Origin: Methylopila sp. Yamaguchi
GTDB taxonomy: Bacteria > Pseudomonadota > Alphaproteobacteria > Rhizobiales > Methylopilaceae
NCBI RefSeq assembly: GCF_002897035.1
Contig: NZ_BAUX01000009.1
Location: forward strand, 124,001 to 188,000
Direction: 5' to 3'
Length of the DNA stretch: 64,000 nt
Part shown: in pieces, positions 1 to 7,748 of the stretch
Layout of the letters: every line of letters starts with the position of its first letter
How positions within the stretch are numbered: the first letter of the stretch is position 1
Notes under the pieces: generated by a model
The model's database searches: none
What the model saw: only the letters and a program-made list of their open reading frames with translations
What the model was told of the DNA's origin: nothing
Translations under genes and position numbers: made by a program

Positions 1-701
1 CCCACACCGTGCGCCTCAATCTGCAGTTCCCCCGACACCGGCCCGGCGCCGACCGGCACCAGAGCCAGGGCCGGCGAGGTGGCCTGTTCGACGCGCGCGG
101 CGATGTCGTAGACGCCGTCCGAGCCGTCCGGGGCGCGGCGCAGATGGAGCTCCAGGTGCTTCGCGGCGCCGATCTCGTCGGCGCCCGCCACCAGCCGCGG
201 CGCCGTCAGCGCGATCGAGGTGCGGTCGAATCGGCGGTCGGACGAGACCGCGACGCTCGCCTGCGCGGTCGCAAACGACAGGGTCGCCTTGCGGCCGCCT
301 GCGTCCGTCACCTCGATCGGTCCGCGAACGTCGCCGATCAGCCGGCGCGGATCGTAGATCTGCGCGACCGCGACGAAGCGCGGCGCGGTCGCGACGATGG
401 GTCCGCCGTCCGCCGGCAGGCTCGCCGTGGCGCCGTTGCAGGAGAGCTCGATCCGGAACGGAAACCCGGAGGCGCCACGCTCGGCGCAGGAGTAGGTTCG
501 CCCGCGCTTGGCTTCACGCGCGATCCAGGCGTCAGCGGCTTCGGTAGCCTTCCCGGCCGCCACGAACCAGAACACGGACCAGCCCGCCGCCAGCGCGACC
601 AGAAGGCCCACGGGCAGGAACACGCCCCAGCGCGACAGGCCGCGAGCGGGCGGCGGCGCCTCGGGGAAGCGGGTCGGCGGCGGCGACATCGGCGGCGTCA
701 T
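1..701 (-). CDS. DUF2125 family protein (C-terminus off window)
   Basis: The reverse strand reads open from an ATG at 701 to the window edge, about 233 residues, so the 3' end is missing. The protein has a proline-rich cytoplasmic N-terminus, one membrane segment at about residues 25-50 (WGVFLPVGLLVALAAGWSVF), then a periplasmic part with CAERGASGFPFRIELSC, the layout of the alphaproteobacterial DUF2125 family. The molecular role of that family is not established. It is divergent from the ChaC-like gene. The family call rests on overall pattern recognition. Confidence 0.75.
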   Translation of the reverse strand, partial: MTPPMSPPPTRFPEAPPPARGLSRWGVFLPVGLLVALAAGWSVFWFVAAGKATEAADAWIAREAKRGRTYSCAERGASGFPFRIELSCNGATASLPADGGPIVATAPRFVAVAQIYDPRRLIGDVRGPIEVTDAGGRKATLSFATAQASVAVSSDRRFDRTSIALTAPRLVAGADEIGAAKHLELHLRRAPDGSDGVYDIAARVEQATSPALALVPVGAGPVSGELQIEAHGV

Positions 702-831
702 GAGCGGATCTCATTCTCTGCGCGGGCAGACGCGACGCGCCGTCGTCTTGCCGCGACGGCGCTGGGCTGGTACCCGAAACGAACGCCGCCTCCCCTGTCA
801 ATCGCTAGGGCCGGTCCTCGACCGAGACGGA

Positions 832-1374
832 ATGATTCCGACCGACGTCGACCTGTGGGTGTTCGCCTACGGCTCCCTTATGTGGCGGCCGGGCTTCGCG
901 TTCGTCGAGCAATCGCCGGCGACTGTCGACGGCTATCACCGCGCGCTCTGCATCGCCTCCCATCGCCACCGCGGAACTCCCGAGCGGCCGGGCCTCGTGC
1001 TCGGCCTCGACGAAGGCGGCTCGTGCCAGGGGATCGCGTTCCGGGTCGACGCCGCGCATGTGCCAGGCACCCTCGCCTATCTGCGCGAGCGCGAGCTGGT
1101 GACCCACGTGTACCGTGAAACGCTGCTGCCCACGCGTCTCGACGGAGACCGGACCGTGCAAGCGCTCGCCTATGTCGTGGACCAGGAGCATCCCCAGTAC
1201 GTGGGACTGCTGCCTCCGGAAGAGACCCTGGCGCGCGTCCGCTGCAGCGTCGGCGCCGCGGGACCCAACCCCGATTACGTCCTGAACACCGTTCGGGAGC
1301 TGGAGCGGCTCGGCGTGACGGACCCGACGCTCGCGTGGCTCGCCTCCGCGCTCACGCTCAGCACCGACGAGTAG
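832..1374 (+). CDS. ChaC-like gamma-glutamylcyclotransferase
   Basis: This 180-residue protein begins MIPTDVDLWVFAYGSLMWRP; the YGSLMWRPGF segment (Y13-F22) is the substrate-loop signature of the ChaC branch of gamma-glutamylcyclotransferases. ChaC enzymes release 5-oxoproline from glutathione in the cytoplasm. The catalytic acid is expected in LRERELV (Glu86 or Glu88). The frame is open further upstream, but homology starts at this ATG. Its last 100 bases overlap the 3' end of the convergent gene at 1275-1775. Substrate is inferred from the family. Confidence 0.85.
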   Translation: MIPTDVDLWVFAYGSLMWRPGFAFVEQSPATVDGYHRALCIASHRHRGTPERPGLVLGLDEGGSCQGIAFRVDAAHVPGTLAYLRERELVTHVYRETLLPTRLDGDRTVQALAYVVDQEHPQYVGLLPPEETLARVRCSVGAAGPNPDYVLNTVRELERLGVTDPTLAWLASALTLSTDE

Positions 1375-1775
1375 GACTGCGCCCCGTCCGCCAGGTCGTC
1401 GATCGCGGCCTTCCGCTTCTCCGCGCTGAGCGCGATCAGATGCACATGCGCCTCGAGGCGCAGGCCAGGCTCGAGACGGAGGCCCGGAAGCCCCGCTCCG
1501 CTCTCGCCGGCCCAGACCACCCGGCGGGACCCGTCCGCATCGACCGCAACCACGAGCACGACGCCGTTCTCAATGCGGATGGCCTCGCCGAGCGGCATCA
1601 CGGTGACGAGATAACGCGCGCCGGACCGGCCACGCCATACGCGGTAGCGGTCGTCGAACGCGCCTTCCTGCGCAACGCGGGCAAGCCCCTGGTCGGCGGC
1701 GCCGGTCGCCTCCACGGACATGGCCGCTGCGATTTGCTCGATGACGTCCGCCACTCGTTCGGCCGAATCAGTCAT
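1275..1775 (-). CDS. hypothetical protein
   Basis: This 166-residue soluble protein is unrecognised. The start is supported by GGAGG a few bases before the ATG at 1775. The first about 130 residues look like an alpha/beta domain (YRVWRGRSGARYLVTVMPL, then IENGVVLVVAVDADGSRRVVW, then AHVHLIALSAEKRKAAIDDL). The last about 35 residues are low-complexity, Ser-rich and fall in the overlap with the ChaC-like gene, so the functional part probably ends near residue 132. No signal peptide or membrane segment is seen. Confidence 0.6.
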   Translation of the reverse strand: MTDSAERVADVIEQIAAAMSVEATGAADQGLARVAQEGAFDDRYRVWRGRSGARYLVTVMPLGEAIRIENGVVLVVAVDADGSRRVVWAGESGAGLPGLRLEPGLRLEAHVHLIALSAEKRKAAIDDLADGAQSYSSVLSVSAEASHASVGSVTPSRSSSRTVFRT

Positions 1776-1847
1776 GTCATCCTCCGCCCAAACCCTACCA
1801 TGGTAAGGGTTTCGCAGTGGAGCCCCACAGACTCGTCAATTGACGAT

Positions 1848-2651
1848 TTATGCGCGAGACGGATCGCCCCCGCAATCCACAGGAAACGTCGTCCCCTCGC
1901 CAAGCGATTCCGCCGCTAGCGCCGCGCTTCTCTCTTCGATGCGCTCCTGCAGGACGCGTTCGAAGGTCGCGCGCTCGAGGCCGGGCGGGATCGGCTCCAA
2001 AAACTCGATGACCGTCCGGCCGGGGCGTCTCCGCCACGTGCCGCGCGGCCAGAACGCGCCGGTGTCCATCGCGACCGGCGTCACGGGAAGGTCGAGCCGG
2101 CGATAGAGATGGGACACCCCGTGCTTGTAGCGCGGCGGGGCGCCGATTGGTCGACGGGTGCCTTCGGGAAAGATGATGATCTGGCGCTCTTCCGCGGCGA
2201 CGATCTTCGCCTGCGCCAGGATCTGCGCCAGCGCGTCGGAGCCCGAGGACCGGTTGATCGCGATCATGCGCAGCCGCATCAGGAACCAGCCGAAGAACGG
2301 AATCCAGGTCAGTTCGCGCTTCAGCACGAACAGGGGATCGCGGATCGCCGGCACCATGGCGAAGGTCTCGAGCTCCGATTGGTGCTTCGCCGCGATGATG
2401 GCCGCTCCGGTCGGGATGTGCTGGCGGCCGCGAATCTCGACCTCGATGCCGAGGATCCCGCGCGTGAGCGCGACGCTGCGCCGGCACCAGAACTTCGCGA
2501 CAGCGAGGGCGTGGCGTCGCGGCAGGAACAGCACGACCGGCAGGGTCGCGGCCGCGATCGCGAAGGTCTGCACCGCAAACGCGACGCTGAAGCCGATGGA
2601 GCGCCAGAACACGGGGGCGCCGGCGCGGCGCGGGAGACGAGTCTCGGTCAC
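1848..2651 (-). CDS. plsC: 1-acyl-sn-glycerol-3-phosphate acyltransferase
   Basis: This 267-residue PlsC-family enzyme acylates lysophosphatidic acid to phosphatidic acid at the inner membrane. One hydrophobic segment spans residues 18-43. The acyltransferase box is KHQSELETF with His90 and Glu95, an H-X4-E version of the usual H-X4-D. The phosphate-binding FPEGTR lies at 161-166. The start is GTG at 2651, 19 bases after the ydcF-like stop, so it should be co-transcribed with ftsE-ftsX-ydcF. Confidence 0.9.
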   Translation of the reverse strand: MTETRLPRRAGAPVFWRSIGFSVAFAVQTFAIAAATLPVVLFLPRRHALAVAKFWCRRSVALTRGILGIEVEIRGRQHIPTGAAIIAAKHQSELETFAMVPAIRDPLFVLKRELTWIPFFGWFLMRLRMIAINRSSGSDALAQILAQAKIVAAEERQIIIFPEGTRRPIGAPPRYKHGVSHLYRRLDLPVTPVAMDTGAFWPRGTWRRRPGRTVIEFLEPIPPGLERATFERVLQERIEERSAALAAESLGEGTTFPVDCGGDPSRA

Positions 2652-2670
2652 GGGCAGGTTGTCGCGGCGG

Positions 2671-3426
2671 TCAGGAGCAGCAGGCCGCCGGCGAGGGGCG
2701 CGCCTTAGCGGCGGTCTCGGTCTCGGCCAGACGCGGGGCGAGACGGACGCGCACGAGAGCGGCGACGTATTTCACATATTCGCCGGCCAGCAGCTTCGTC
2801 GTCGCCCAGTCGCCCCACCACGGTTCTTCGCGCAGGCGCTCAGTGACGACGGCGTAGGGGATCAGTTCGATGTTCGGCATCTGCCGCGCAAGCTCCATCA
2901 TCGTGCGTGGCATGTGATAGCCCGAGGTGACGACGACGAGCGAGCGAAACCCGTGGCGCTCGGCCCACCGCCGGGTCTCGATGGCGTTGCCCGCAGTGTT
3001 GAGAGCGCGGCGGCCGAGATCGACGCAGCAGCGTGCGAACTGGGCGTAGTCGGGCTGCGCACGGGCGAGCTCCTGCTCGGTGGTCGAAGGATGGACGCCG
3101 GAGATCAGGAGACGCCGGCCGCTGCCGGTCGACAGCAGGCGCAGCGCGTCCGCCAGGCGCTCGGCGCCGCCAGTGAGCGCCACGATGCCGTCGCCGTGGA
3201 CCGAAACCGGCGGCTCGGCCCGCGGGACGCGCGTGAGGAAAACCGCGAACCCGGCCCCGCCGAGCGCGCCCGCCGCCAGGACGAGGACGAGCAAAAGCCG
3301 GGCCGCGCGCCAGAACGCGCCGCCCGGCGGCGTCGCCGCTCCGCTGGTTCGCACCTGCGCCTGCCCGTCCATGCTGCTCACGCCGTCCTCATCGTCCAAA
3401 GTGCGCCTCGGCGCGCGCCCCTGCAA
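2671..3426 (-). CDS. YdcF/SanA-like (DUF218) membrane protein
   Basis: This protein has up to 251 residues, with one N-terminal membrane segment (about 40-65) and a DUF218 domain: DGIVALTGGAERLADALRLL, LISGVHP, NTAGNAIETRRWAERHGFRSLVVVT and SGYHMPRTMMEL. DUF218 proteins are linked to envelope integrity, but their reaction is unknown. The first ATG (3426) lies 10 bases after ftsX. A GTG at about 3384 and an ATG at 3372, preceded by GAGGA, are also possible starts. The C-terminus ends AACCS. Confidence 0.83.
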   Translation of the reverse strand: MQGRAPRRTLDDEDGVSSMDGQAQVRTSGAATPPGGAFWRAARLLLVLVLAAGALGGAGFAVFLTRVPRAEPPVSVHGDGIVALTGGAERLADALRLLSTGSGRRLLISGVHPSTTEQELARAQPDYAQFARCCVDLGRRALNTAGNAIETRRWAERHGFRSLVVVTSGYHMPRTMMELARQMPNIELIPYAVVTERLREEPWWGDWATTKLLAGEYVKYVAALVRVRLAPRLAETETAAKARPSPAACCS

Positions 3427-3435
3427 GCCGCCCCG

Positions 3436-4431
3436 TCAATCCAGGGCGCGCAGCGTCCGGAAGACGGTGACGCGCGAGGTCACCGCAGTGAGGACCGAGA
3501 TCAGCACGACGATGGCCACGACGCCCGCGTAGGCCGTCGGCCCGACCTGAAACCGGCCGAACAAGGCGTCCATCTGGTCGACGGCGGCGCTGCCGACGCC
3601 CTGCTCGGCCGTCATCTCGGCGAGCAGGAAGGTCCCTATCGCTGCCAGGCCGCCCGCAAGCCCTCCCTTCAGGCCGAGCTTTAGAAAGCGGCGCTGGAAC
3701 TGGCCGGCGATGTAGCCGTCCTTGGCGCCGACGAAGTGCAGCACCTGGACGATGTCGCGATTCCCGGCCATCGCTCCTCGCGTCGCGAAGACGACCGACA
3801 GCACCGTCGCGGCCAGCACCAGCGCGAGCACGCCGAGGCCGAGCGCGACCAGCGTGCGCGCCATGGCGACAAGGCGGTCGAGGAAGCGCCGGTGGTCGTC
3901 GAGCGAGGCGCCCGGCGCCTCCCGTTCGAGCGCCGCCTTCAGCGCGGCGGGATCGAAGCGCCCGTCGTCCGACAGACGCAGCACCACGAGCCGCGGGATG
4001 GGCAGATCCGAGAACGACAGGCCGGCGCCGAGCCAGGGCTCCAGCAGCCGCGCGGTTTCCGCCTCGCTGTAGGGCCGCACCTCTACGACGCCGGGCGCGG
4101 CGCGGGCGATCTCGGCGACGCGCGCCACCGCCGCGTTCATGTCGCGGCCGTCGGAGGGGCGGATCTGCACGGTCGTCTCGCGAACGATGTCCCGCTCCCA
4201 CCCCGCCGCGGTGGCGCGCACGAGATCGACCGCGCCCGCGGTCAGGGCCGCGAGGTAGGTCATGATCGCGATGACCATCACGAGGGTGTGGCCCGAGACG
4301 GAGGAGGCCGGAACGATCGGCCCCTGCCGGCGCGCCCTGGGCGCGCTGGCGGTCTTCGCCTTCGGCCCCGGGGCGGTCTTCGAAGTCGGACGACCCTGGG
4401 GCTCCGGCGCGGCGGCGGCGTTGGCGCTCAT
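3436..4431 (-). CDS. ftsX: cell division protein FtsX
   Basis: This 331-residue FtsX is the membrane partner of FtsE; the pair couples ATP hydrolysis at the division site to peptidoglycan hydrolase activation. A basic cytoplasmic N-terminus (about 45 residues) precedes the first membrane segment (VMVIAIMTYLAALTAGAVDL). An extracytoplasmic domain of about 140 residues follows, then three C-terminal segments around LGVLALVLAATVLSVVFA, GLAGGLAAIGTFLLAE and YAGVVAIVVLISVLTAV. The ATG overlaps the ftsE stop by 4 bases, so translation is coupled. Confidence 0.93.
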   Translation of the reverse strand: MSANAAAAPEPQGRPTSKTAPGPKAKTASAPRARRQGPIVPASSVSGHTLVMVIAIMTYLAALTAGAVDLVRATAAGWERDIVRETTVQIRPSDGRDMNAAVARVAEIARAAPGVVEVRPYSEAETARLLEPWLGAGLSFSDLPIPRLVVLRLSDDGRFDPAALKAALEREAPGASLDDHRRFLDRLVAMARTLVALGLGVLALVLAATVLSVVFATRGAMAGNRDIVQVLHFVGAKDGYIAGQFQRRFLKLGLKGGLAGGLAAIGTFLLAEMTAEQGVGSAAVDQMDALFGRFQVGPTAYAGVVAIVVLISVLTAVTSRVTVFRTLRALD

Positions 4432-5087
4432 TCGTAGATGTGCAGTCGGCCGTCGTGGAGCACGAGGCGGCGCGCGTCGTAGAGATCCATGAGGGCGATG
4501 TCGTGGGTGGCGATCACGACCGAGGTTCCGGATTTGTGAAGCTCGACGAAGAGCCGGAGGATACGGCGCGCCAGCTGCGGGTCGACGTTGCCGGTGGGCT
4601 CGTCGGCCAGCAGCAGCTCGGGCCGCGCGACCAGCGCGCGGGCGATGGCCGCACGCTGTTTTTCGCCGCCGGAGAGAACCGGCGGCAAGGCGTCAAGACG
4701 CTCTCCGAGCCCGACCCAACCGAGCAGCTCGACGACCTCCGCACGATACGAACTCTCGTCGCGGCCCGCCACCCTGAGCGGAAGCGCGACGTTCTCATAG
4801 GTCGTCATGTGGTCCAGCAGCCGGAAGTCCTGGAACACGACGCCGATCCGACGGCGCAGGCCCGGCAGGTCCTTCTTCGGGAGCGTGGCCATGTCGCGGC
4901 CGAAGATGTTGACGAGCCCGCGCGTCGGCTTCAGCGCCAGGAAGAGAAGGCGCAGCAGCGAGGTCTTGCCCGCGCCCGACGGCCCGGTCAGGAACTGGAA
5001 CGAATTGGATTCGATCTCGAACGTCAGGTCGCGCAACACCTCGGGCCCGGGCCCGTAGCGCAGACCGACGTTTTCGAAACGCAGCAT
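4428..5087 (-). CDS. ftsE: cell division ATP-binding protein FtsE
   Basis: This 219-residue ABC ATPase has Walker A GPSGAGKTS at 35-43, a Q-loop in VVFQDFRLLDHM, signature LSGGEKQR near 140, Walker B LLLADEPTGNVDP near 160-172 and a switch histidine in ATHD. It is the expected length for FtsE and is directly followed by ftsX, which separates it from LolD-like paralogues. It is first gene of the leftward ftsE-ftsX-ydcF-plsC operon. A TTAA-N7-TTAA box lies 66 bases upstream. Confidence 0.95.
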   Translation of the reverse strand: MLRFENVGLRYGPGPEVLRDLTFEIESNSFQFLTGPSGAGKTSLLRLLFLALKPTRGLVNIFGRDMATLPKKDLPGLRRRIGVVFQDFRLLDHMTTYENVALPLRVAGRDESSYRAEVVELLGWVGLGERLDALPPVLSGGEKQRAAIARALVARPELLLADEPTGNVDPQLARRILRLFVELHKSGTSVVIATHDIALMDLYDARRLVLHDGRLHIYE

Positions 5088-5152
5088 AGGCGAGAGATCC
5101 TGGTGCTTCGGGGCGCGGTTCGTAGCCGGACTGCGTTGTCGCGCCGCACGTT

Positions 5153-5167
5153 TTAACGATCCATTAA
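5153..5167. promoter_or_regulatory. putative CtrA box (TTAA-N7-TTAA)
   Basis: The bases read TTAACGATCCATTAA and continue CGAT, giving two direct copies of TTAACGAT. Spacing is exactly TTAA-N7-TTAA, the full CtrA consensus known from Caulobacter. It lies between the divergent starts of ftsE (5087) and the zinc-ribbon gene (5256). The match is visible; binding and direction of control are inferred. Confidence 0.55.
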
Positions 5168-5255
5168 CGATAAAGTGGCGAGGTCGTGGTGAACCCGGCG
5201 CCTCGACGCCGCGCCCGGTGCGCGGCCGCGGGCGGCCTGGGCGTCTGGACCCGCG

Positions 5256-6143
5256 ATGCTGATCGTCTGCCCCGCCTGCTCAGCTTCCTATCGGCTCGCT
5301 CCGCAAGCGCTGGGCGCCGGCCGCAAGGTGCGTTGCGCCCGCTGTCGGACGGAGTGGTACGCCGACGCGCCGCTGAACGCCAAGCCCCCCGTCGAGACCG
5401 AAGGCCTTCCGCGGCCGGGCGAAATGCTCGCAGCGCGGGACGACCAGCGAAGCGTCGAACCGCGGCAGGCGGACGAGGCGGAATGGGCGCCGGCGACGGA
5501 CGAGTTTGAGCGCGAGACGTCGCCGGACCTCCCGCCGATCGCCGGCTTCGACGAGGTCGACCCCCTCGACGTGATCGGCGAGGCGCCGGCCGAGCCCGAG
5601 CCGAACGCCCTCGCCGGCCGACGCCGCAGAGGCGCCCGGCAGCTGCGCGCCGCTCGCCCCGGCGCGCCGCCGCGGAGCCGGGCGCTCGCCAGCGCCGTCG
5701 CCGAGCGCCCCGCCGTCGCCGTCGCAACCTTGGGCGTGGCAGCCGTGTTCGTGGCGATCCTGATGCGCGCGGACCTGGTCGAGGCGGCGCCGTCCTTGGC
5801 CTCGCTCTACGCCGGCATCGGCATGCCGGTGAACGTGCGCGGCCTTGAGATTTCCGACGTGCGCTCGGTCGAGGAGATGGAGGAAGGCGCTCCCATGCTG
5901 CTCGTGACGGGCGCGATCGCGAACGTCGCTCAGGCGCCGCGCGACGTTCCGCGCCTGCGGCTCGCCGTCGTCGCCGACGATGGACGCGAGGTCTACTCCT
6001 GGACGACCGTCGCCGGCCGCACGAAGATCGGCGTCGGCGAAACCACCCAGTTCAAGGCGCGCCTGGCCTCTCCGCCTGCCGAGGGGCGGCGGATCGTCGT
6101 GCGCTTCCTCGCTCGGCAAGACCTCGCGACGCACCCGCGCTAA
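5256..6143 (+). CDS. MJ0042-type zinc-ribbon membrane protein
   Basis: This 295-residue protein starts with a zinc ribbon, Cys5-X2-Cys8 and Cys27-X2-Cys30, of the MJ0042/zinc-ribbon_5 type. An acidic, probably disordered stretch follows (about 40-125), then a basic patch, one membrane segment near 150-170 (VAVATLGVAAVFVAILM) and a C-terminal extracytoplasmic domain with VTGAIANVAQAPRDVPRLRL. The family has no proven role; a membrane-tethered sensor or regulator is a guess. It is 29 bases upstream of hpt. Confidence 0.8.
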   Translation: MLIVCPACSASYRLAPQALGAGRKVRCARCRTEWYADAPLNAKPPVETEGLPRPGEMLAARDDQRSVEPRQADEAEWAPATDEFERETSPDLPPIAGFDEVDPLDVIGEAPAEPEPNALAGRRRRGARQLRAARPGAPPRSRALASAVAERPAVAVATLGVAAVFVAILMRADLVEAAPSLASLYAGIGMPVNVRGLEISDVRSVEEMEEGAPMLLVTGAIANVAQAPRDVPRLRLAVVADDGREVYSWTTVAGRTKIGVGETTQFKARLASPPAEGRRIVVRFLARQDLATHPR

Positions 6144-6172
6144 ACGTCCGGGCGCCTCTCGAAAGGAACGAC

Positions 6173-6721
6173 ATGACCCGTCGCCTGAACGTCCTGTTCG
6201 ACGCTTCTACGATCGCCGAGCGCAACGCGGAGCTCGCCGCCGCCATCGCCGCGGCGGGCACGGAGCGGCTGCTCGTGATCGCCGTGCTTAAGGGCAGCTT
6301 CGTTTTCGCCGCGGATCTGATCCGCGCCCTGCATGCGGCGGGCCTCGCGCCCGAGGTCGAGTTCATCTCGTTGTCGAGCTACCGCGAGGCCACGGTGTCC
6401 TCCGGGGCGGTGACGATCGTCCACGACGTCGAGAGCGAGGTCGCCGGCCGCGACGTGCTGCTGGTCGACGACATCCTGGAATCGGGCCGCACCCTCGCCT
6501 ACGCCAAGGACCTGATGGCGGCCCGCGGCGCGCGGCGGGTGCTCACCTGCGTGCTGCTCGAAAAGCCGCACAAGCGCGCGGTGGTGATCGACGCCGATTT
6601 CGTCGGCTTCAAATGTCCCGACCATTTCGTGGTGGGCTACGGCATGGACGTTGCCCACGCCTACCGCGAGCTCCCCTTCGTCGGCGTCGTCGAGGTCGAC
6701 GCCGACGACGGCCCGACCTGA
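6173..6721 (+). CDS. hpt: hypoxanthine phosphoribosyltransferase
   Basis: This 182-residue type I phosphoribosyltransferase converts hypoxanthine (and usually guanine) with PRPP to the nucleotide in purine salvage. The PRPP loop is VLLVDDILESGRTL, near residues 94-107. SLSSYREATVSSG forms the flexible loop, and ADFVGFKCPDHFVVGYGMD is the C-terminal base-binding region. AAGGA lies just before the ATG. It is 12 bases upstream of the CpdR-like gene and probably co-transcribed with it. Confidence 0.93.
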   Translation: MTRRLNVLFDASTIAERNAELAAAIAAAGTERLLVIAVLKGSFVFAADLIRALHAAGLAPEVEFISLSSYREATVSSGAVTIVHDVESEVAGRDVLLVDDILESGRTLAYAKDLMAARGARRVLTCVLLEKPHKRAVVIDADFVGFKCPDHFVVGYGMDVAHAYRELPFVGVVEVDADDGPT

Positions 6722-6733
6722 GGAGACCCCGTC

Positions 6734-7123
6734 ATGGCCCGCATTCTGCTGACCGACGACGAAGAGGCCGTGCGCGGCTTCGTTCAGCGCGCGCTCGAGA
6801 TGGACGGCCACCAGGTGGCGCAGGCCTTTGACGGCGCCGACGCGCTGGAGAAGCTCAGCGCCGCGCCCGAAAGCTTCGACCTGCTGCTGACCGACATTCG
6901 GATGCCGATGATGGACGGCATCGCGCTCGCGCTCGCGGCCGCCCGCGACCACCCCGACACCATGATCCTTTTGATGACCGGCTACGCCGACCAGCGCGAA
7001 CGGGCGACCGGGCTCGAGGCCCTCATCCACGACGTCGTCACGAAGCCGTTCTCGCTGGCGCAGATCCGTTCCGCCGTGGCCGACGCGCTCGCGGCCCGCG
7101 ACGCGCAGCGGCTGTCGGCCTAA
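6734..7123 (+). CDS. cpdR: CpdR-like single-domain response regulator
   Basis: This 129-residue protein is a receiver domain only: acidic pocket DDE at 8-10, phosphoacceptor Asp54 in LLTDIRMPMMDG, Thr in LMTGYAD, Lys104 in VVTKPFSL. It has no output domain. CpdR in Caulobacter is dephosphorylated to act as an adaptor for ClpXP. Placement just after hpt and an Ala C-terminus (RLSA) fit CpdR. It is phosphorylated by the CckA-ChpT relay in relatives; those genes are not in the window. Confidence 0.82.
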   Translation: MARILLTDDEEAVRGFVQRALEMDGHQVAQAFDGADALEKLSAAPESFDLLLTDIRMPMMDGIALALAAARDHPDTMILLMTGYADQRERATGLEALIHDVVTKPFSLAQIRSAVADALAARDAQRLSA

Positions 7124-7127
7124 GCGT

Positions 7128-7748
7128 TCAGCCGAGCGCGGCCACCGCCGCGCGGAAGGACGCGGCGTTGTCGGCCACGCGGTCGGCGGACAGGCCAGCC
7201 GCATAGAGCGCGGAGCCGAGGCCGAACCCGCGCGCGCCGGCGGCCCAATAGCCCGCGAGGCTCTGGGGCGTGACGCCGCCCACGGGAAGGAGGGTCGCGG
7301 CCGGGGGCAACACCGCGCGCCAGGCCTTGACCACGGCCGGCGGGATCATCTCCGCCGGAAACAGCTTGAGCGCCGTCGCGCCGTTCGCGAGCGCCGCGAA
7401 GCCTTCCGTCGGCGTCGCCACCCCGGGCACGCAGGCGAGACCGAGCGAGGCCGCCCGACGGACCACGGCGGGGTCGCTGTGCGGCATCAGGATCAGTTCG
7501 CCGCCGGCGTCGCGGACGCGGTCGACGTCGGCGGGATCGAGCACGGTGCCGGCGCCGATCATCACGTCCGGGAAGCGCCGCGCCAGCCGCGCCACGCTGT
7601 CGAGCGGATCCGGCGAGTTCATCGGGATCTCGAGGATTCCGAAGCCGGCCTCGACCAGCGCCTCGGCGACGCTCTCGACCTCGTCCGGCCGGACTCCGCG
7701 CAAGATCGCGATCAGCGGAAACGCCGTCAGGCGGTCGTGGAAGCTCAT
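7128..7748 (-). CDS. dgoA: 2-dehydro-3-deoxy-6-phosphogalactonate aldolase
   Basis: This 206-residue KDPG/KDPGal-aldolase fold enzyme splits 2-keto-3-deoxy-6-phosphogalactonate to pyruvate and glyceraldehyde 3-phosphate. It has Glu40 in GILEIPMNSPDPLDS and the Schiff-base Lys128 in ATALKLFPAE. IPMNSP rather than IPLRTP favours the KDPGal subgroup, as does the upstream dgoK neighbour. The ATG at 7748 overlaps the dgoK stop by one base (TGATG); the open frame continues further 5' but inside dgoK. Confidence 0.88.
   Translation of the reverse strand: MSFHDRLTAFPLIAILRGVRPDEVESVAEALVEAGFGILEIPMNSPDPLDSVARLARRFPDVMIGAGTVLDPADVDRVRDAGGELILMPHSDPAVVRRAASLGLACVPGVATPTEGFAALANGATALKLFPAEMIPPAVVKAWRAVLPPAATLLPVGGVTPQSLAGYWAAGARGFGLGSALYAAGLSADRVADNAASFRAAVAALG

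Noticed and set aside
1848-2651. plsC as an inactive enzyme because the H-X4-D aspartate is glutamate
   Set aside because: I recall H-X4-E as an accepted variant in rhizobial members, and FPEGTR is intact, so loss of activity is not supported.
2158-3684. Long forward open frame (about 500 codons) opposite plsC, ydcF and ftsX
   Set aside because: Its composition (Arg, Ala, Gly, Glu rich) is typical of antisense frames in GC-rich DNA, and the reverse strand carries three recognisable genes.
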